Source of the DNA: TA-20 sp035935115
Lineage (GTDB): Archaea > Thermoproteota > Nitrososphaeria > Nitrososphaerales > Nitrosopumilaceae
Assembly: GCA_035935115.1 (NCBI GenBank)
Contig: DASYXK010000013.1
Span: 1-37,779, forward strand
Length of the DNA: 37,779 nucleotides
Direction of reading: 5' to 3'
Position numbers and translations under genes: made by a program. Below the pieces are notes generated by a model. It did no database searches. It had not been told where the DNA came from and saw only the letters and a program-made list of their open reading frames with translations. The stretch's first letter is position 1. Each line of letters opens with the position of its first letter. This document shows, in pieces, positions 1 to 9,143 of this stretch.

Positions 1-460
1 TGCCACAAGCTACACTCTCTTCCGATCCATCTCTTCATCTGGTCCATTTACTCCAATACAAGCTGGACTGATCTCTACTACATTTACTGATACAACCCTG
101 TCACCATCTACAACATACTTTTATCAAGTAACAGCAGTCAATGCAGCAGGCTCATCCAGTCCATCAAATACAGTATCTTTAACAACAACAGAAGATGAAG
201 GTACAGAACCTCCAGCACCCACTCTCTCTATTGCATCTGTTACTGCAACCAGTGCAACTCTCTCTTGGTCGTCTGTATTTGGTGCCACAAGCTACACTCT
301 CTTTCGATCCATCTCTTCATCTGGTCCATTTACTCCAATACAAGCTGGACTGATCTCTACTACATTTACTGACACAACCCTGTCACCGTCTACAACATAC
401 TTTTATCAAGTAACAGCAGTCAATGCAGCAGGCTCATCTAGCCCATCAAATACAGTATCT
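1..460 (+). repeat. Direct repeat of FN3-coding DNA, 282-base period
   Basis: Bases 1-178 recur at 283-460 with about five differences by eye. The period is 282 bases, or 94 codons, one FN3 domain. The near-identity at DNA level suggests a recent duplication or gene conversion. The left copy is cut by the window edge, so more copies may lie upstream. Confidence 0.9.
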
Positions 461-1147
461 GTGACGAGGGAAGCACTAACTAACATGGAAGCATATAATC
501 AATTTGATCCTATAACCAAGGACGTCATAGTTTTTGGAATAAACGGTTCGGGAGTTTCGTTTGGACCTATTACACCAACTTCTGTAGTTAAGACTTTGTG
601 GGAGGGAGATAACAGCGTGGATAAAAATCCTAATGACATCAACAACGGAAATGCAGAGCTTGTGACATTTACCACCAGTGATACTTTTGGAAACTCGATC
701 GTGTTGGTAGAGAAGGGAAGGGAAGATAACAAAGAGAATAAAAATACTAATGACATCAAAAAAGAAGATGCAGAGCTTAGGACATTTACCATAAATGATA
801 CTTTTGGAAACTCGATCGTGTTGGTAGAGAAGGTAAAGAGAGATGGTAACCAAATTAAAGTTCAAGTAATTAGCGTTCAGCATAACGGAGGAGAAATAAT
901 AACAATGCCTTCAAACACAAAGATGTTTGAGTGGACAGTCGATGAGAATGGCAATATTGAGAAACTAGAACAAAAAATGACTGTACAAAAAGGAGAGATC
1001 ACAGAACAGGTGACCGCAAAATTTGATGGTAATAAAAACCAAACAGTAATTCACTTTGATCATCTGCATATCAAGTTGGTAAAACATGGTCTTGTCTTAC
1101 TCCAAATGTTCACACACAATAATGACTTGATAATAAAAACTTCTTAA
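2..1147 (+). CDS. Fibronectin type III repeat surface protein, 3' part only
   Basis: The reading frame is already open at the window edge, so the start is missing. The first 150 or so visible codons encode one partial and one complete fibronectin type III domain, with typical FN3 features (ATSYTLFRS, the aromatic YFYQVTAVNAAGSSS strand, and SATLSWSS before the second copy). The two copies are 94 residues apart. After the last FN3 domain, around base 460, come about 228 residues of unknown type. They include a 39-residue segment present twice in tandem (GNSIVLVEK motif, bases about 598-831) and a charged C-terminal part. No C-terminal membrane anchor is visible. FN3 arrays are usually extracellular adhesion or scaffold modules, and the giant secreted protein downstream suggests a cell-surface locus. 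The signal peptide would lie outside the window. The FN3 call is firm; the role is inferred. A 506-base gap follows, so it is probably transcribed separately from the next gene. Confidence 0.85.
   Translation, partial: ATSYTLFRSISSSGPFTPIQAGLISTTFTDTTLSPSTTYFYQVTAVNAAGSSSPSNTVSLTTTEDEGTEPPAPTLSIASVTATSATLSWSSVFGATSYTLFRSISSSGPFTPIQAGLISTTFTDTTLSPSTTYFYQVTAVNAAGSSSPSNTVSVTREALTNMEAYNQFDPITKDVIVFGINGSGVSFGPITPTSVVKTLWEGDNSVDKNPNDINNGNAELVTFTTSDTFGNSIVLVEKGREDNKENKNTNDIKKEDAELRTFTINDTFGNSIVLVEKVKRDGNQIKVQVISVQHNGGEIITMPSNTKMFEWTVDENGNIEKLEQKMTVQKGEITEQVTAKFDGNKNQTVIHFDHLHIKLVKHGLVLLQMFTHNNDLIIKTS
598..831 (+). repeat. 117-base in-frame tandem duplication
   Basis: Bases about 598-714 and 715-831 are two tandem copies of a 117-base (39-codon) unit. 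They are diverged in the charged, Asn/Lys-rich first half and identical over the stretch encoding DTFGNSIVLVEK. The second-half identity over some 30 bases contrasts with the first half, which suggests selection or local conversion. Confidence 0.85.
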
Positions 1148-1653
1148 TTTTAGAAAATAGATCACATTGTTTCATGGCATCAAACAAATTGGAGATTCAA
1201 GTTTAGCAAAAACTAAATTAATTCTAGTTAAGAAAAACATCACAGGGTTGGCATAACTCCACTCAAAAAATAATTTAACATTTTAATAACGAATTTTTAA
1301 TACACAAAACCAAATAATTATGAAATCTTTTGGGAGAGGAATTTCCAAGTTAAAATCAAACTGAAAGTCATAAATTTTCCAAATAACATAAATTCCAAGG
1401 TGGAATCATAAAAATCTCAGTTATTTCCACTGTGGTATATCCTTTGAACAACAATTTCCGCCCCATTTAATGATTATAAAATTTGATTATTAGGCATGGT
1501 GGATGGGATACCTACTCCAAGTGTAATGATACATTCAATGAAAATTGTAGATTCTAAAATCCCACCCTCTATTTACTACAATTTTATTGCAGATGTACTA
1601 CGGGGTAAGGATCCAATCACCATTTTACTAAAACAAAGAAAGGAAATGATTCT
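1148..1653. other. Intergenic region, 506 bases, no gene seen
   Basis: This AT-rich stretch lies between the two surface-protein genes. I see no open frame of useful length and no tRNA-like cloverleaf. A short perfect inverted repeat (six-base arms ATTCCA/TGGAAT around three bases) sits at 1392-1406 among several TTCCAA-type words at 1336-1430. A TATA-like CCATTTTACT near 1620-1629 lies about 29 bases before the TTG start of the next gene, and an AAAGG ribosome-binding motif ends at 1643. The rest holds nothing I can name; it could carry regulatory sites or a small RNA. Confidence 0.5.
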
Positions 1654-4600
1654 TTGAAAATAAAAATTATTTCTCTTTTCTTGTTTTTCCTGCTTGCAAT
1701 TTCCTCGTTGGCAATTGCCGGTGCCGATACAATGGTGTTCAACAATAATTATGTCAAGCAGACTCCCATTGACAAAATACAAGCTAATTTCAATGGTCCC
1801 AGTCCAAGACCTGCCAGCACAGTTAAAATAAATCTTGCAGAAAGTCTTGCAATTATTAATGATGGCACTTCACAACCACAGGGGAAACAAAATGAACCAA
1901 CTACAACAATTACAACGCGACAACAAATTAACCTATCAGAAAATCTTGCAATCACAACAGATCCCCAGTATCAAAATTTAATTGCAGTTGTAAAACAAAA
2001 CTCTGAACGAAATTCCATCATGGAAAGAATTTGGAATAATGATAAAGTACGATTCAACGGAAGATCAATAATAACAAATGATGATTTATGGAATGAACAA
2101 ACATCAATTGACAAATCAAATTTAGATGTAAAACAATTCTTACAACAGCTTTCTATCACGGATAAAAACAATATCATGATATCATCACTTGATAAAATTC
2201 TGTTTTTACAACCAGTGGTGACAAACATTCAAAATGTATATGATGTAGCTACATTTTTTGAAATTTCAAATCCAGCTAAAATCAAATTCATAGGTCTAGT
2301 CCATGATCTCACTGATACAAAAAATCCAACAATACTTTTGTTGTTGGTTCCTCTTTCGGGTTATGTTTTATTTAGATCCGAGGAGGAAAAACTCCGATTT
2401 AAATCAAAACAGGTTCTCTCATTTTGTTTTATTGTAATTCTTGTCTCATCAGCTGTTGTGACACCCATTTCTGTCTCACCTGCTTTTTTGGGTATTGTAT
2501 ATGCACAAACAATGAATGATACTAGTGTTACCAATAATGCTAAAAATAATGTTACACTGCCAATACAATCTACAGGTAATGCCATACCCACAGGACCTCC
2601 AAGAAAAACCTCAAATGATACTTTACAAGTAGCAATCAACTCAATAATACCAATCAACTCTACTCATACAACAGTACCAACCAACTCTAAATCCTCTCTA
2701 TTAGATCAAATCAGTATAACAGACAAGATCACTGTCAATACAGGTTCATCACCTGTAGGACCTATAACCAACTCTACTCATACAACAGTACCAACCAACT
2801 CTACTAAACCATCTCTATTAGATCAATTCAGTATGACAGACAAGATCACCATTAACTACACCAACATATCCAAGATTCCACATGCAATAAAATCCTGGCA
2901 ATTTAATTCAACACAAAATGTAACAGCAGTAGGCAGCGCAAAAATACAAAACAACACAAATGTGACCTCACTGAAACTGGTTGGCACAGGATATCTCAAA
3001 CAGCAACTCAACTTGACAAGAAACCTCTCCGCTCTGACATTGTCTGCATGGGTAAAGCCAGACTATAGTCAGGGCTCTCCGCAATTTACCATAATAAGCA
3101 AAGAAAAACAGTTTATCTTGTCTATAAATAATGTAATTCCTCCAATCAAAATAGCCACATTCTCAGTCTTTGATGGAATCAAGTGGAGCACTGTCAACTC
3201 TACCGTACCAATCCAAGAGAACTGGACACACCTTGCTGCTACATTTAATGGCTCATCAATTAGCATCTATGTAAACGGTACACTACAATCAACCATGCAC
3301 ATAACAGGAGTACCAGCACTATCTGTCAACGGACAATTGACAACAAAAACGGTAGATCAGATATCTTCTAATGCAGATATTGTGATTGGTGCATATCTTA
3401 ATACCCTACGAGGAAGTCCAAGCAACCAGTTTTCTGGATTGATTAAGAACGTAAATCTGTATGATACCGTTTTGAGTCAATTGCAAATTGCTCAACTATA
3501 CAACATACCATCTAGCCATCAATCTACTACCTCTAAAATCAGTAATCCAACATTATCAGATCAAATTGGTTTTACAGATGCAGTAACTGTCAGCTTGTCT
3601 TTACTCAATGCTACATCAACTACACCAACTAATGCTACCACGTCATCCAACGTTACTATCACACCAGAGTTAAAGGCAGTAAAGAAAGGTTACCTTATAA
3701 CAGAAACCCCGCAACTTGAATTTCATTATCTTAATGATTCTGACATACTAAAAAATGCAAAAAAAGAGATCAAAGACCAGCTAACAAAGATAGACAAAGT
3801 AGAACAGAATCTCAATAAGACCAAGACTCTCATTAATAGTACCTCAAACGAGCTTACATCCAAAACAATTAAGCAGATAAACCAAGCACAACAACAGATA
3901 GATACTGTACAAGAACAGATTAAAAAAACGCAGCAAAGCATAGCTGTGGCAGAAAAGACTGGATCTCCACAACAGATCCAAGAAGCACTAAACCAGACAA
4001 TTGCGACACAAAAACAGGTTAAAGGTATATCTATACTACTCAAAGATACAGGAGATCAAATCAAGCAAACTGCCCAACAAGTCAGCACAATAAATAATCT
4101 TACCAGCTCTGCACAGGATATTGCTACGGTCGGAGCAGAACTAAACAGTACACAACAAACCCAATCTGGTAAATGGACCAATTCAAAGGAAACCATAACA
4201 GTAAAAGTAACTGGTCCTGATGGCAAGCCAATTAATGCACAGCCTCAAATTGAGCAAATGGTGGATGGAAAATTCAACATTAAAATATCTTCCACCAGAG
4301 ATGTTACACCAGGTATCTACAAGGTAGAGACCACACTACTCAAAGACGGCAAGACCTACACTACTTATGATACATACCAGTGGGGTCTTGTCTCCCTTAA
4401 TACAAAAAAGAGCACATACAAGCTAGGGGAGACTGCAGATTTTATAATTGTGGTACTGGATAATGGCGGCCACCCAGTGTGCAATTCTAACATTGTGACA
4501 AATATCATAGATCCTGTCAAACACGCCACTGTTCTCTCCTCTGGACATGGAATCACGCCAAATTCCCAGTGCGGTTTGTATGATGCACAATATGTTACCA

Positions 4601-7600
4601 CAACTGAAGGCAACTATACTGTTAATGTAACAGCACAAAACCCATCCGGTGTTGCCAACTTTGATACAACATTTTTGGTACAACAAAATTCCATCTTTGA
4701 TATAATCAGAACTGCCGAGAGCAAGATTGATCCAACAAAGTCCAATTTATTTAATGTGCGAATAGACGTATCATCATATGTAAACCAAAAGACTGTACAA
4801 ATTCAAGAGTTTGTTCCTTCCGTGTTTACTGTTACTACCGATGCAAATGTCCAGACCATAGGAGATACCAAAGTCTTAACATGGAACAAAGATCTAATTG
4901 GCAATAAGACATTTGTACAATATTCTTATTCAGTTCCTCTAGAGTTTCCAAGACTGTATGCTTTAGGTCCACTTGAAATAAAGTATGATGGAAACCAGAC
5001 CTTCAGAGAGGCAAGACCTTGGTTTGTGGCAAATGATCCATTCGCTATAGCATTTGTCAGTGCAGCTAATAATAGTGGTAGTGCTACACCCATCGCAGTT
5101 ACAAAAACCGTAACAGCTAGAAATACCGTTGTTGTTGCAATAGTTGAGACTCCAGCTACGGTAGCTGTTACTTCTATAACTGGTGGTGGAACATATACAC
5201 AACAAGGAACTTTTACTAATGGAGTAACCAAAGTAGAACTTTGGTCAACTACAGCAGGTGGTGCAACAGCAGCGTCGTCCGTGTCTGTAGCATTTTCAGG
5301 AACTGCAGATCAAGTTGCTGTTGGTGTATCTGAATATAGTGGAGTTGTAGCTCTTGGTACTACAGCCACAAATTCAGGGGTTACTGCAAATCCCACAATT
5401 TCAAAAACAACAGTTGATAACAATAACTGGATAGTTTCTGGTCTTGGTGGCTCATCTGGTAGTACAGAAACAGCTCCTACAGCTCTAACTGGTAATTTAA
5501 GAACTGCTGTAGGAACTATTATAGGTAATAATAATGATGTGGCACTAGGAATAGTAGATAACACGGCAGCAACGCCATCTAGTGTAACAACTTCAGAAAC
5601 ACATGCTGCCGATACTTGGGCGGCTGTGGCATTAGAATTAAGATTAGGTAAGCTTCAGACACTAGCTGAGACTCTAACATCATCAGACACAATAACCAAA
5701 TCAATTAAAAAACAACTATCTGAAACTCTAACTTCATCAGATACAGTATCTACAACAGCATCCAAAAAAGCATCACTATCTGAAACTCTAACTTCATCAG
5801 ATACAGTATCTACAAGATCAGGCAAGACACAGTCATTATCTGAATCACTCACATTATCTGACGCAATATCAACAAAGAAAGGAAAAACCCAGTCACTGTC
5901 TGAATCACTTACCACATCAGACACTCTATCCACATCTGCAAATCGCAATGTCTTGGTCACCTCTATCGTATTTCAAAATATTCAATCGGTATCTGGAACA
6001 GGCTCTACAATCACACTTCCTAGCTTTAGTGTAAGCAGTGATTCAAACAGATATCTTCTTGTTGGTGTGGAAACAGATGGCGTTACTGTAACCAGTGTAA
6101 CATATGGCGGAGTAAACCTAGGTCTGATAGTAGCAAAACTCAATAGCGTAGATACCGAGTTTTGGGGTCTTGCCGCTCCAGCCAGTGGAAGTGGAAATAT
6201 CGTTGTGAACCTTTCTGGTTCTGGCAATGTGATAGTGGGAGCGTATAATATTATAGGTGTTGATCAAACTACCCCAATCGTCGCTACCGCAACCGCATCA
6301 TCTGCACTTGGTGGTGGTCCTCCAACTATTTCAATATCGAATACATACGCCTCAAGCGTAGTCATAGATTCTGCTGCAAAACTATTGACTACAATAACTT
6401 CAAATCAAATGCAACAATGGAGCATCATTGTAGGATCTGCTGTTAGCGGAGGTTCAAGCTCAGCTGTTCCACTTTCTCCAAGATCCACAACTTTTACTTG
6501 GACACCAGGCTCTGACCCTGGAAGGTGGGCAGAAGTTGCACTAGAAGTAAAGGCAGCAGGGCTGATTCCACCAGCAGAACGAATTCAGATAACAGACACT
6601 GTATCTACATCTGCTGGAAAGAAACAATCGTTATCTGAAACTCTAACTTCATCTGACACTGTATCTACATCTGCTGGAAAGAAACAATCGTTATCTGAAA
6701 CTCTAACTTCATCTGACACTGTATCTACATCTGCTGGAAAGAAACAATCGTTATCTGAAACTCTAACTTCATCTGACACTCTATCCAGAAAGGCGGTATT
6801 ATCTAGATCTTTTGCAGAATCACTTGGATTAACTGATTCTCTAATAAACACTTCAGGACTTCAACGATTTGTTGATAACTCTGAGACCCAAATTACAGTT
6901 GAATCAAACCATCCACAATTAGTTGTGTTAAGCTGTAATGCCACTCTTTCAACCATAACTGTTCCGTCAACAGTGTCTACTGCTATGCTAAACTATTCTA
7001 AAATAGTTCAGACAAGCGGTAGTTCTCATACAGTCCAAGTTTGTAATGCTCTAACAATTAATAAAGACACTACTGGAAATTCTATTAGTGACATTCAAGT
7101 CATAATTCCTGCAGCCATAAATATGACAGGTCCTACATCTTGGAACGGTGCAGTTAATCTACCAACTGTTCAAGCCACAAGCTCTGTGCCTTTGCCAGCA
7201 CAAGCAGGTGTAACTAACACAGTTACCAAGAGCATTGAAGTAGGATTTGGATCCACTACACTAACTCTCAACAAGGCAGCACGCATTGTGTTTGTGGGTG
7301 CTGCAGGACAACACGTTGGTTATTACAACTCGGTTATACCATTTACAGAGATTACCACAACCTGTAGCGATAATACCCAAATCACAAATAATGGTCTACC
7401 ATCTGGAGGAAATTGCAAAATTAACGTCGGATCCGATCTGGTAGTTTGGACAAAGCACTTTACCGGATTTGCAACATTTAGCTCATCAAGCTCGTCTGCT
7501 CCAGCTGCTGCAGCAGCACCTGCATCTGGTGGTACAGGTGCAGCTGCTGGTGCAGTTGGTGTTGGTCCATCAGGTGCAGGAACTGGCACTACTGGAGGAT

Positions 7601-9084
7601 TTGGTGGAATCTTGGTACCATATTTGAAGATCCACCAGGTATCTTATGATGTATGTAACCAAAACATTGTCAGAATAATAGTAGGAACTGATAACACTGT
7701 TAATCCATCTGTCATACTACGTACCTCAATTAGTGGAGTAGTAGGTGCACAATTAGCTAAAGAACAACCATATGAACAACAAAACGTCAATGCAACAGTT
7801 CGAAAGTTGGTCTATGAAGCTCACATAAATCCAAAAGAAAAATCCTTTGAGGTATTGGCGCTAGAGGCAGTTGGACATAATGTCTATTCTACAGGAAAAA
7901 CAATTGAGATAACAGGATGTCAAGAAACCATCGACTTTGTACATGTAGGATTACAACCTCAACCAACCCAAGTTGACCTTACAGCACCAAAGATATTTGA
8001 TGTCAAACTACAATTAGGAAATGGAACAAAGGTCTTAGCATCGGATGCAACAAGCTATGCAGACAAGCAGTCAATGTCAGTGTTTGCTATTATAGACAGC
8101 CCAGCATCAATTGATCGTGCAGAGCTTAGATTTGTCAAACTAGGAGGAGATCTTGAAAAATATGCAGCAGTAAAGATGGACGTTATCCCACTCCAGGCAT
8201 CTAATACAACATACATCGTATCTGGAACAATTCCACAAGGGTCCATGCAATCTCCAGCTACCCAATATTGGCTAGATGTGAAAAACAATGCTGGCAAGAC
8301 AACTGATTCAGAAATATACACTATCGGAGTCAAGACCAGTTATTCAATTAACGGCAAGCTAGAATTAGACATAGTACATAATAGGGCTGCAGGAACTACA
8401 TCTAGACCCACTGCTTACTTCACTAATGAAGCTAATATTCCAGTTTATGGAACCATATCGCTCATTGTTGATGGAGAATCAGTTTATACATCGCCAGGAC
8501 AACTCTTCAAGGCAGGACAGACTCCTATACGTCTAGAATGGAAGACACAGCCAACTGATCAGCTTACAAACCATAACATACAGGCAGTGGCAAATGTTTA
8601 TGATAAATCATTTACTGCACAAGCAACAATCGCTACCTTCTCTGCAACCAAAACTGTGTCAATTAGTGCACCAATTAAAATTGAATCCATAACAGACAAT
8701 AGTGGTCATACTATAGCGAATCCACAAATTTTGTATTCCTCATTTAATAATGAAGGAAACATGAGATTCAAGGTGGTAGCACCAGATGGAACATGTGTGA
8801 TAGGTGGCTCTAATAACTGTCTTGTAACAGGATCGACATTTGGATTGCCAGGACAAGTAAAGAGCATTACAGTAGGGGACCAGATATACAGAGTTAGATA
8901 TTCAGGAACAGATTCACCACTTGAAAGATTCTCAATTACATCAGTAGATCCAATTGTTGGCCAATGGAACACAGAGATTGATTCAAAACAAGAATTACTA
9001 CCTATGGCTCATGCAATGCAAGACGTCTTCTTGAAGATTACATTTAGACCAGTAGAAACACCATTTGTAACAGAAACAAAGTAA
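1654..9084 (+). CDS. Giant secreted modular surface protein (LamG-like, coiled coil, repeats)
   Basis: This 2476-residue protein starts at TTG; an ATG eight bases upstream runs into a stop within three codons. Residues 1-22 are a signal peptide. Two further hydrophobic stretches (about 225-243 and 254-286) end in GIVYAQT, which resembles a second signal-peptide cleavage site. Modules then follow in order: Asn/Thr-rich linkers with many N-glycosylation sequons; a LamG/concanavalin-A-like domain (about 405-620, with LTLSAWVKP and WTHLAATFNG); a coiled coil (about 698-826); a macroglobulin/Ig-like domain (about 848-1006); a beta domain (1013-1108); two related beta modules of about 200 residues (1130-1333 and 1432-1636), each followed by LSETLTSSDTVS repeats; an Ala/Gly/Ser linker (1943-1987); and a C-terminal beta-rich region with paired Cys. 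There is no C-terminal anchor. It is probably a cell-envelope adhesin or sheath protein. Function is inferred from architecture only. Confidence 0.85.
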   Translation: MKIKIISLFLFFLLAISSLAIAGADTMVFNNNYVKQTPIDKIQANFNGPSPRPASTVKINLAESLAIINDGTSQPQGKQNEPTTTITTRQQINLSENLAITTDPQYQNLIAVVKQNSERNSIMERIWNNDKVRFNGRSIITNDDLWNEQTSIDKSNLDVKQFLQQLSITDKNNIMISSLDKILFLQPVVTNIQNVYDVATFFEISNPAKIKFIGLVHDLTDTKNPTILLLLVPLSGYVLFRSEEEKLRFKSKQVLSFCFIVILVSSAVVTPISVSPAFLGIVYAQTMNDTSVTNNAKNNVTLPIQSTGNAIPTGPPRKTSNDTLQVAINSIIPINSTHTTVPTNSKSSLLDQISITDKITVNTGSSPVGPITNSTHTTVPTNSTKPSLLDQFSMTDKITINYTNISKIPHAIKSWQFNSTQNVTAVGSAKIQNNTNVTSLKLVGTGYLKQQLNLTRNLSALTLSAWVKPDYSQGSPQFTIISKEKQFILSINNVIPPIKIATFSVFDGIKWSTVNSTVPIQENWTHLAATFNGSSISIYVNGTLQSTMHITGVPALSVNGQLTTKTVDQISSNADIVIGAYLNTLRGSPSNQFSGLIKNVNLYDTVLSQLQIAQLYNIPSSHQSTTSKISNPTLSDQIGFTDAVTVSLSLLNATSTTPTNATTSSNVTITPELKAVKKGYLITETPQLEFHYLNDSDILKNAKKEIKDQLTKIDKVEQNLNKTKTLINSTSNELTSKTIKQINQAQQQIDTVQEQIKKTQQSIAVAEKTGSPQQIQEALNQTIATQKQVKGISILLKDTGDQIKQTAQQVSTINNLTSSAQDIATVGAELNSTQQTQSGKWTNSKETITVKVTGPDGKPINAQPQIEQMVDGKFNIKISSTRDVTPGIYKVETTLLKDGKTYTTYDTYQWGLVSLNTKKSTYKLGETADFIIVVLDNGGHPVCNSNIVTNIIDPVKHATVLSSGHGITPNSQCGLYDAQYVTTTEGNYTVNVTAQNPSGVANFDTTFLVQQNSIFDIIRTAESKIDPTKSNLFNVRIDVSSYVNQKTVQIQEFVPSVFTVTTDANVQTIGDTKVLTWNKDLIGNKTFVQYSYSVPLEFPRLYALGPLEIKYDGNQTFREARPWFVANDPFAIAFVSAANNSGSATPIAVTKTVTARNTVVVAIVETPATVAVTSITGGGTYTQQGTFTNGVTKVELWSTTAGGATAASSVSVAFSGTADQVAVGVSEYSGVVALGTTATNSGVTANPTISKTTVDNNNWIVSGLGGSSGSTETAPTALTGNLRTAVGTIIGNNNDVALGIVDNTAATPSSVTTSETHAADTWAAVALELRLGKLQTLAETLTSSDTITKSIKKQLSETLTSSDTVSTTASKKASLSETLTSSDTVSTRSGKTQSLSESLTLSDAISTKKGKTQSLSESLTTSDTLSTSANRNVLVTSIVFQNIQSVSGTGSTITLPSFSVSSDSNRYLLVGVETDGVTVTSVTYGGVNLGLIVAKLNSVDTEFWGLAAPASGSGNIVVNLSGSGNVIVGAYNIIGVDQTTPIVATATASSALGGGPPTISISNTYASSVVIDSAAKLLTTITSNQMQQWSIIVGSAVSGGSSSAVPLSPRSTTFTWTPGSDPGRWAEVALEVKAAGLIPPAERIQITDTVSTSAGKKQSLSETLTSSDTVSTSAGKKQSLSETLTSSDTVSTSAGKKQSLSETLTSSDTLSRKAVLSRSFAESLGLTDSLINTSGLQRFVDNSETQITVESNHPQLVVLSCNATLSTITVPSTVSTAMLNYSKIVQTSGSSHTVQVCNALTINKDTTGNSISDIQVIIPAAINMTGPTSWNGAVNLPTVQATSSVPLPAQAGVTNTVTKSIEVGFGSTTLTLNKAARIVFVGAAGQHVGYYNSVIPFTEITTTCSDNTQITNNGLPSGGNCKINVGSDLVVWTKHFTGFATFSSSSSSAPAAAAAPASGGTGAAAGAVGVGPSGAGTGTTGGFGGILVPYLKIHQVSYDVCNQNIVRIIVGTDNTVNPSVILRTSISGVVGAQLAKEQPYEQQNVNATVRKLVYEAHINPKEKSFEVLALEAVGHNVYSTGKTIEITGCQETIDFVHVGLQPQPTQVDLTAPKIFDVKLQLGNGTKVLASDATSYADKQSMSVFAIIDSPASIDRAELRFVKLGGDLEKYAAVKMDVIPLQASNTTYIVSGTIPQGSMQSPATQYWLDVKNNAGKTTDSEIYTIGVKTSYSINGKLELDIVHNRAAGTTSRPTAYFTNEANIPVYGTISLIVDGESVYTSPGQLFKAGQTPIRLEWKTQPTDQLTNHNIQAVANVYDKSFTAQATIATFSATKTVSISAPIKIESITDNSGHTIANPQILYSSFNNEGNMRFKVVAPDGTCVIGGSNNCLVTGSTFGLPGQVKSITVGDQIYRVRYSGTDSPLERFSITSVDPIVGQWNTEIDSKQELLPMAHAMQDVFLKITFRPVETPFVTETK
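5653..5935 (+). repeat. Degenerate 60-66-base repeats encoding LSETLTSSDT units
   Basis: About five imperfect in-frame copies encode units of the form LSETLTSSDTVST followed by a short basic spacer (KKA, GKTQ). They are clearly diverged versions of the perfect repeats at 6601-6780 and follow the first of the two beta modules. Confidence 0.85.
6601..6780 (+). repeat. Three identical 60-base tandem repeats
   Basis: Bases 6601-6660, 6661-6720 and 6721-6780 are identical. Each encodes 20 residues covering VSTSAGKKQSLSE and TLTSSDT. The units are in frame, so gain or loss of copies would change protein length without a frameshift. Copy number could also have been collapsed or expanded during sequence assembly. 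Confidence 0.97.
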
Positions 9085-9143
9085 AATTTTCAAGTTTATA
9101 AAATGAATACCATGTAGACATATAGTAATTGACTGTTCTTTAG

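Noticed and set aside
1148..1653. A tRNA or small RNA gene in the longest gap
   Set aside because: No cloverleaf, TPsiC-like GTTCGAATC motif or strong hairpin was found by eye; the gap may be only regulatory.
6601..6780. Regular 60-base repeats as a CRISPR array
   Set aside because: The copies are directly adjacent with no unique spacers and are in frame within a long coding sequence; no cas gene is nearby.
3726..7589. Long open frames on the strand opposite the giant surface gene
   Set aside because: They follow from the Thr/Ser-rich repeat codon use of the real gene and have low-complexity, non-protein-like translations.
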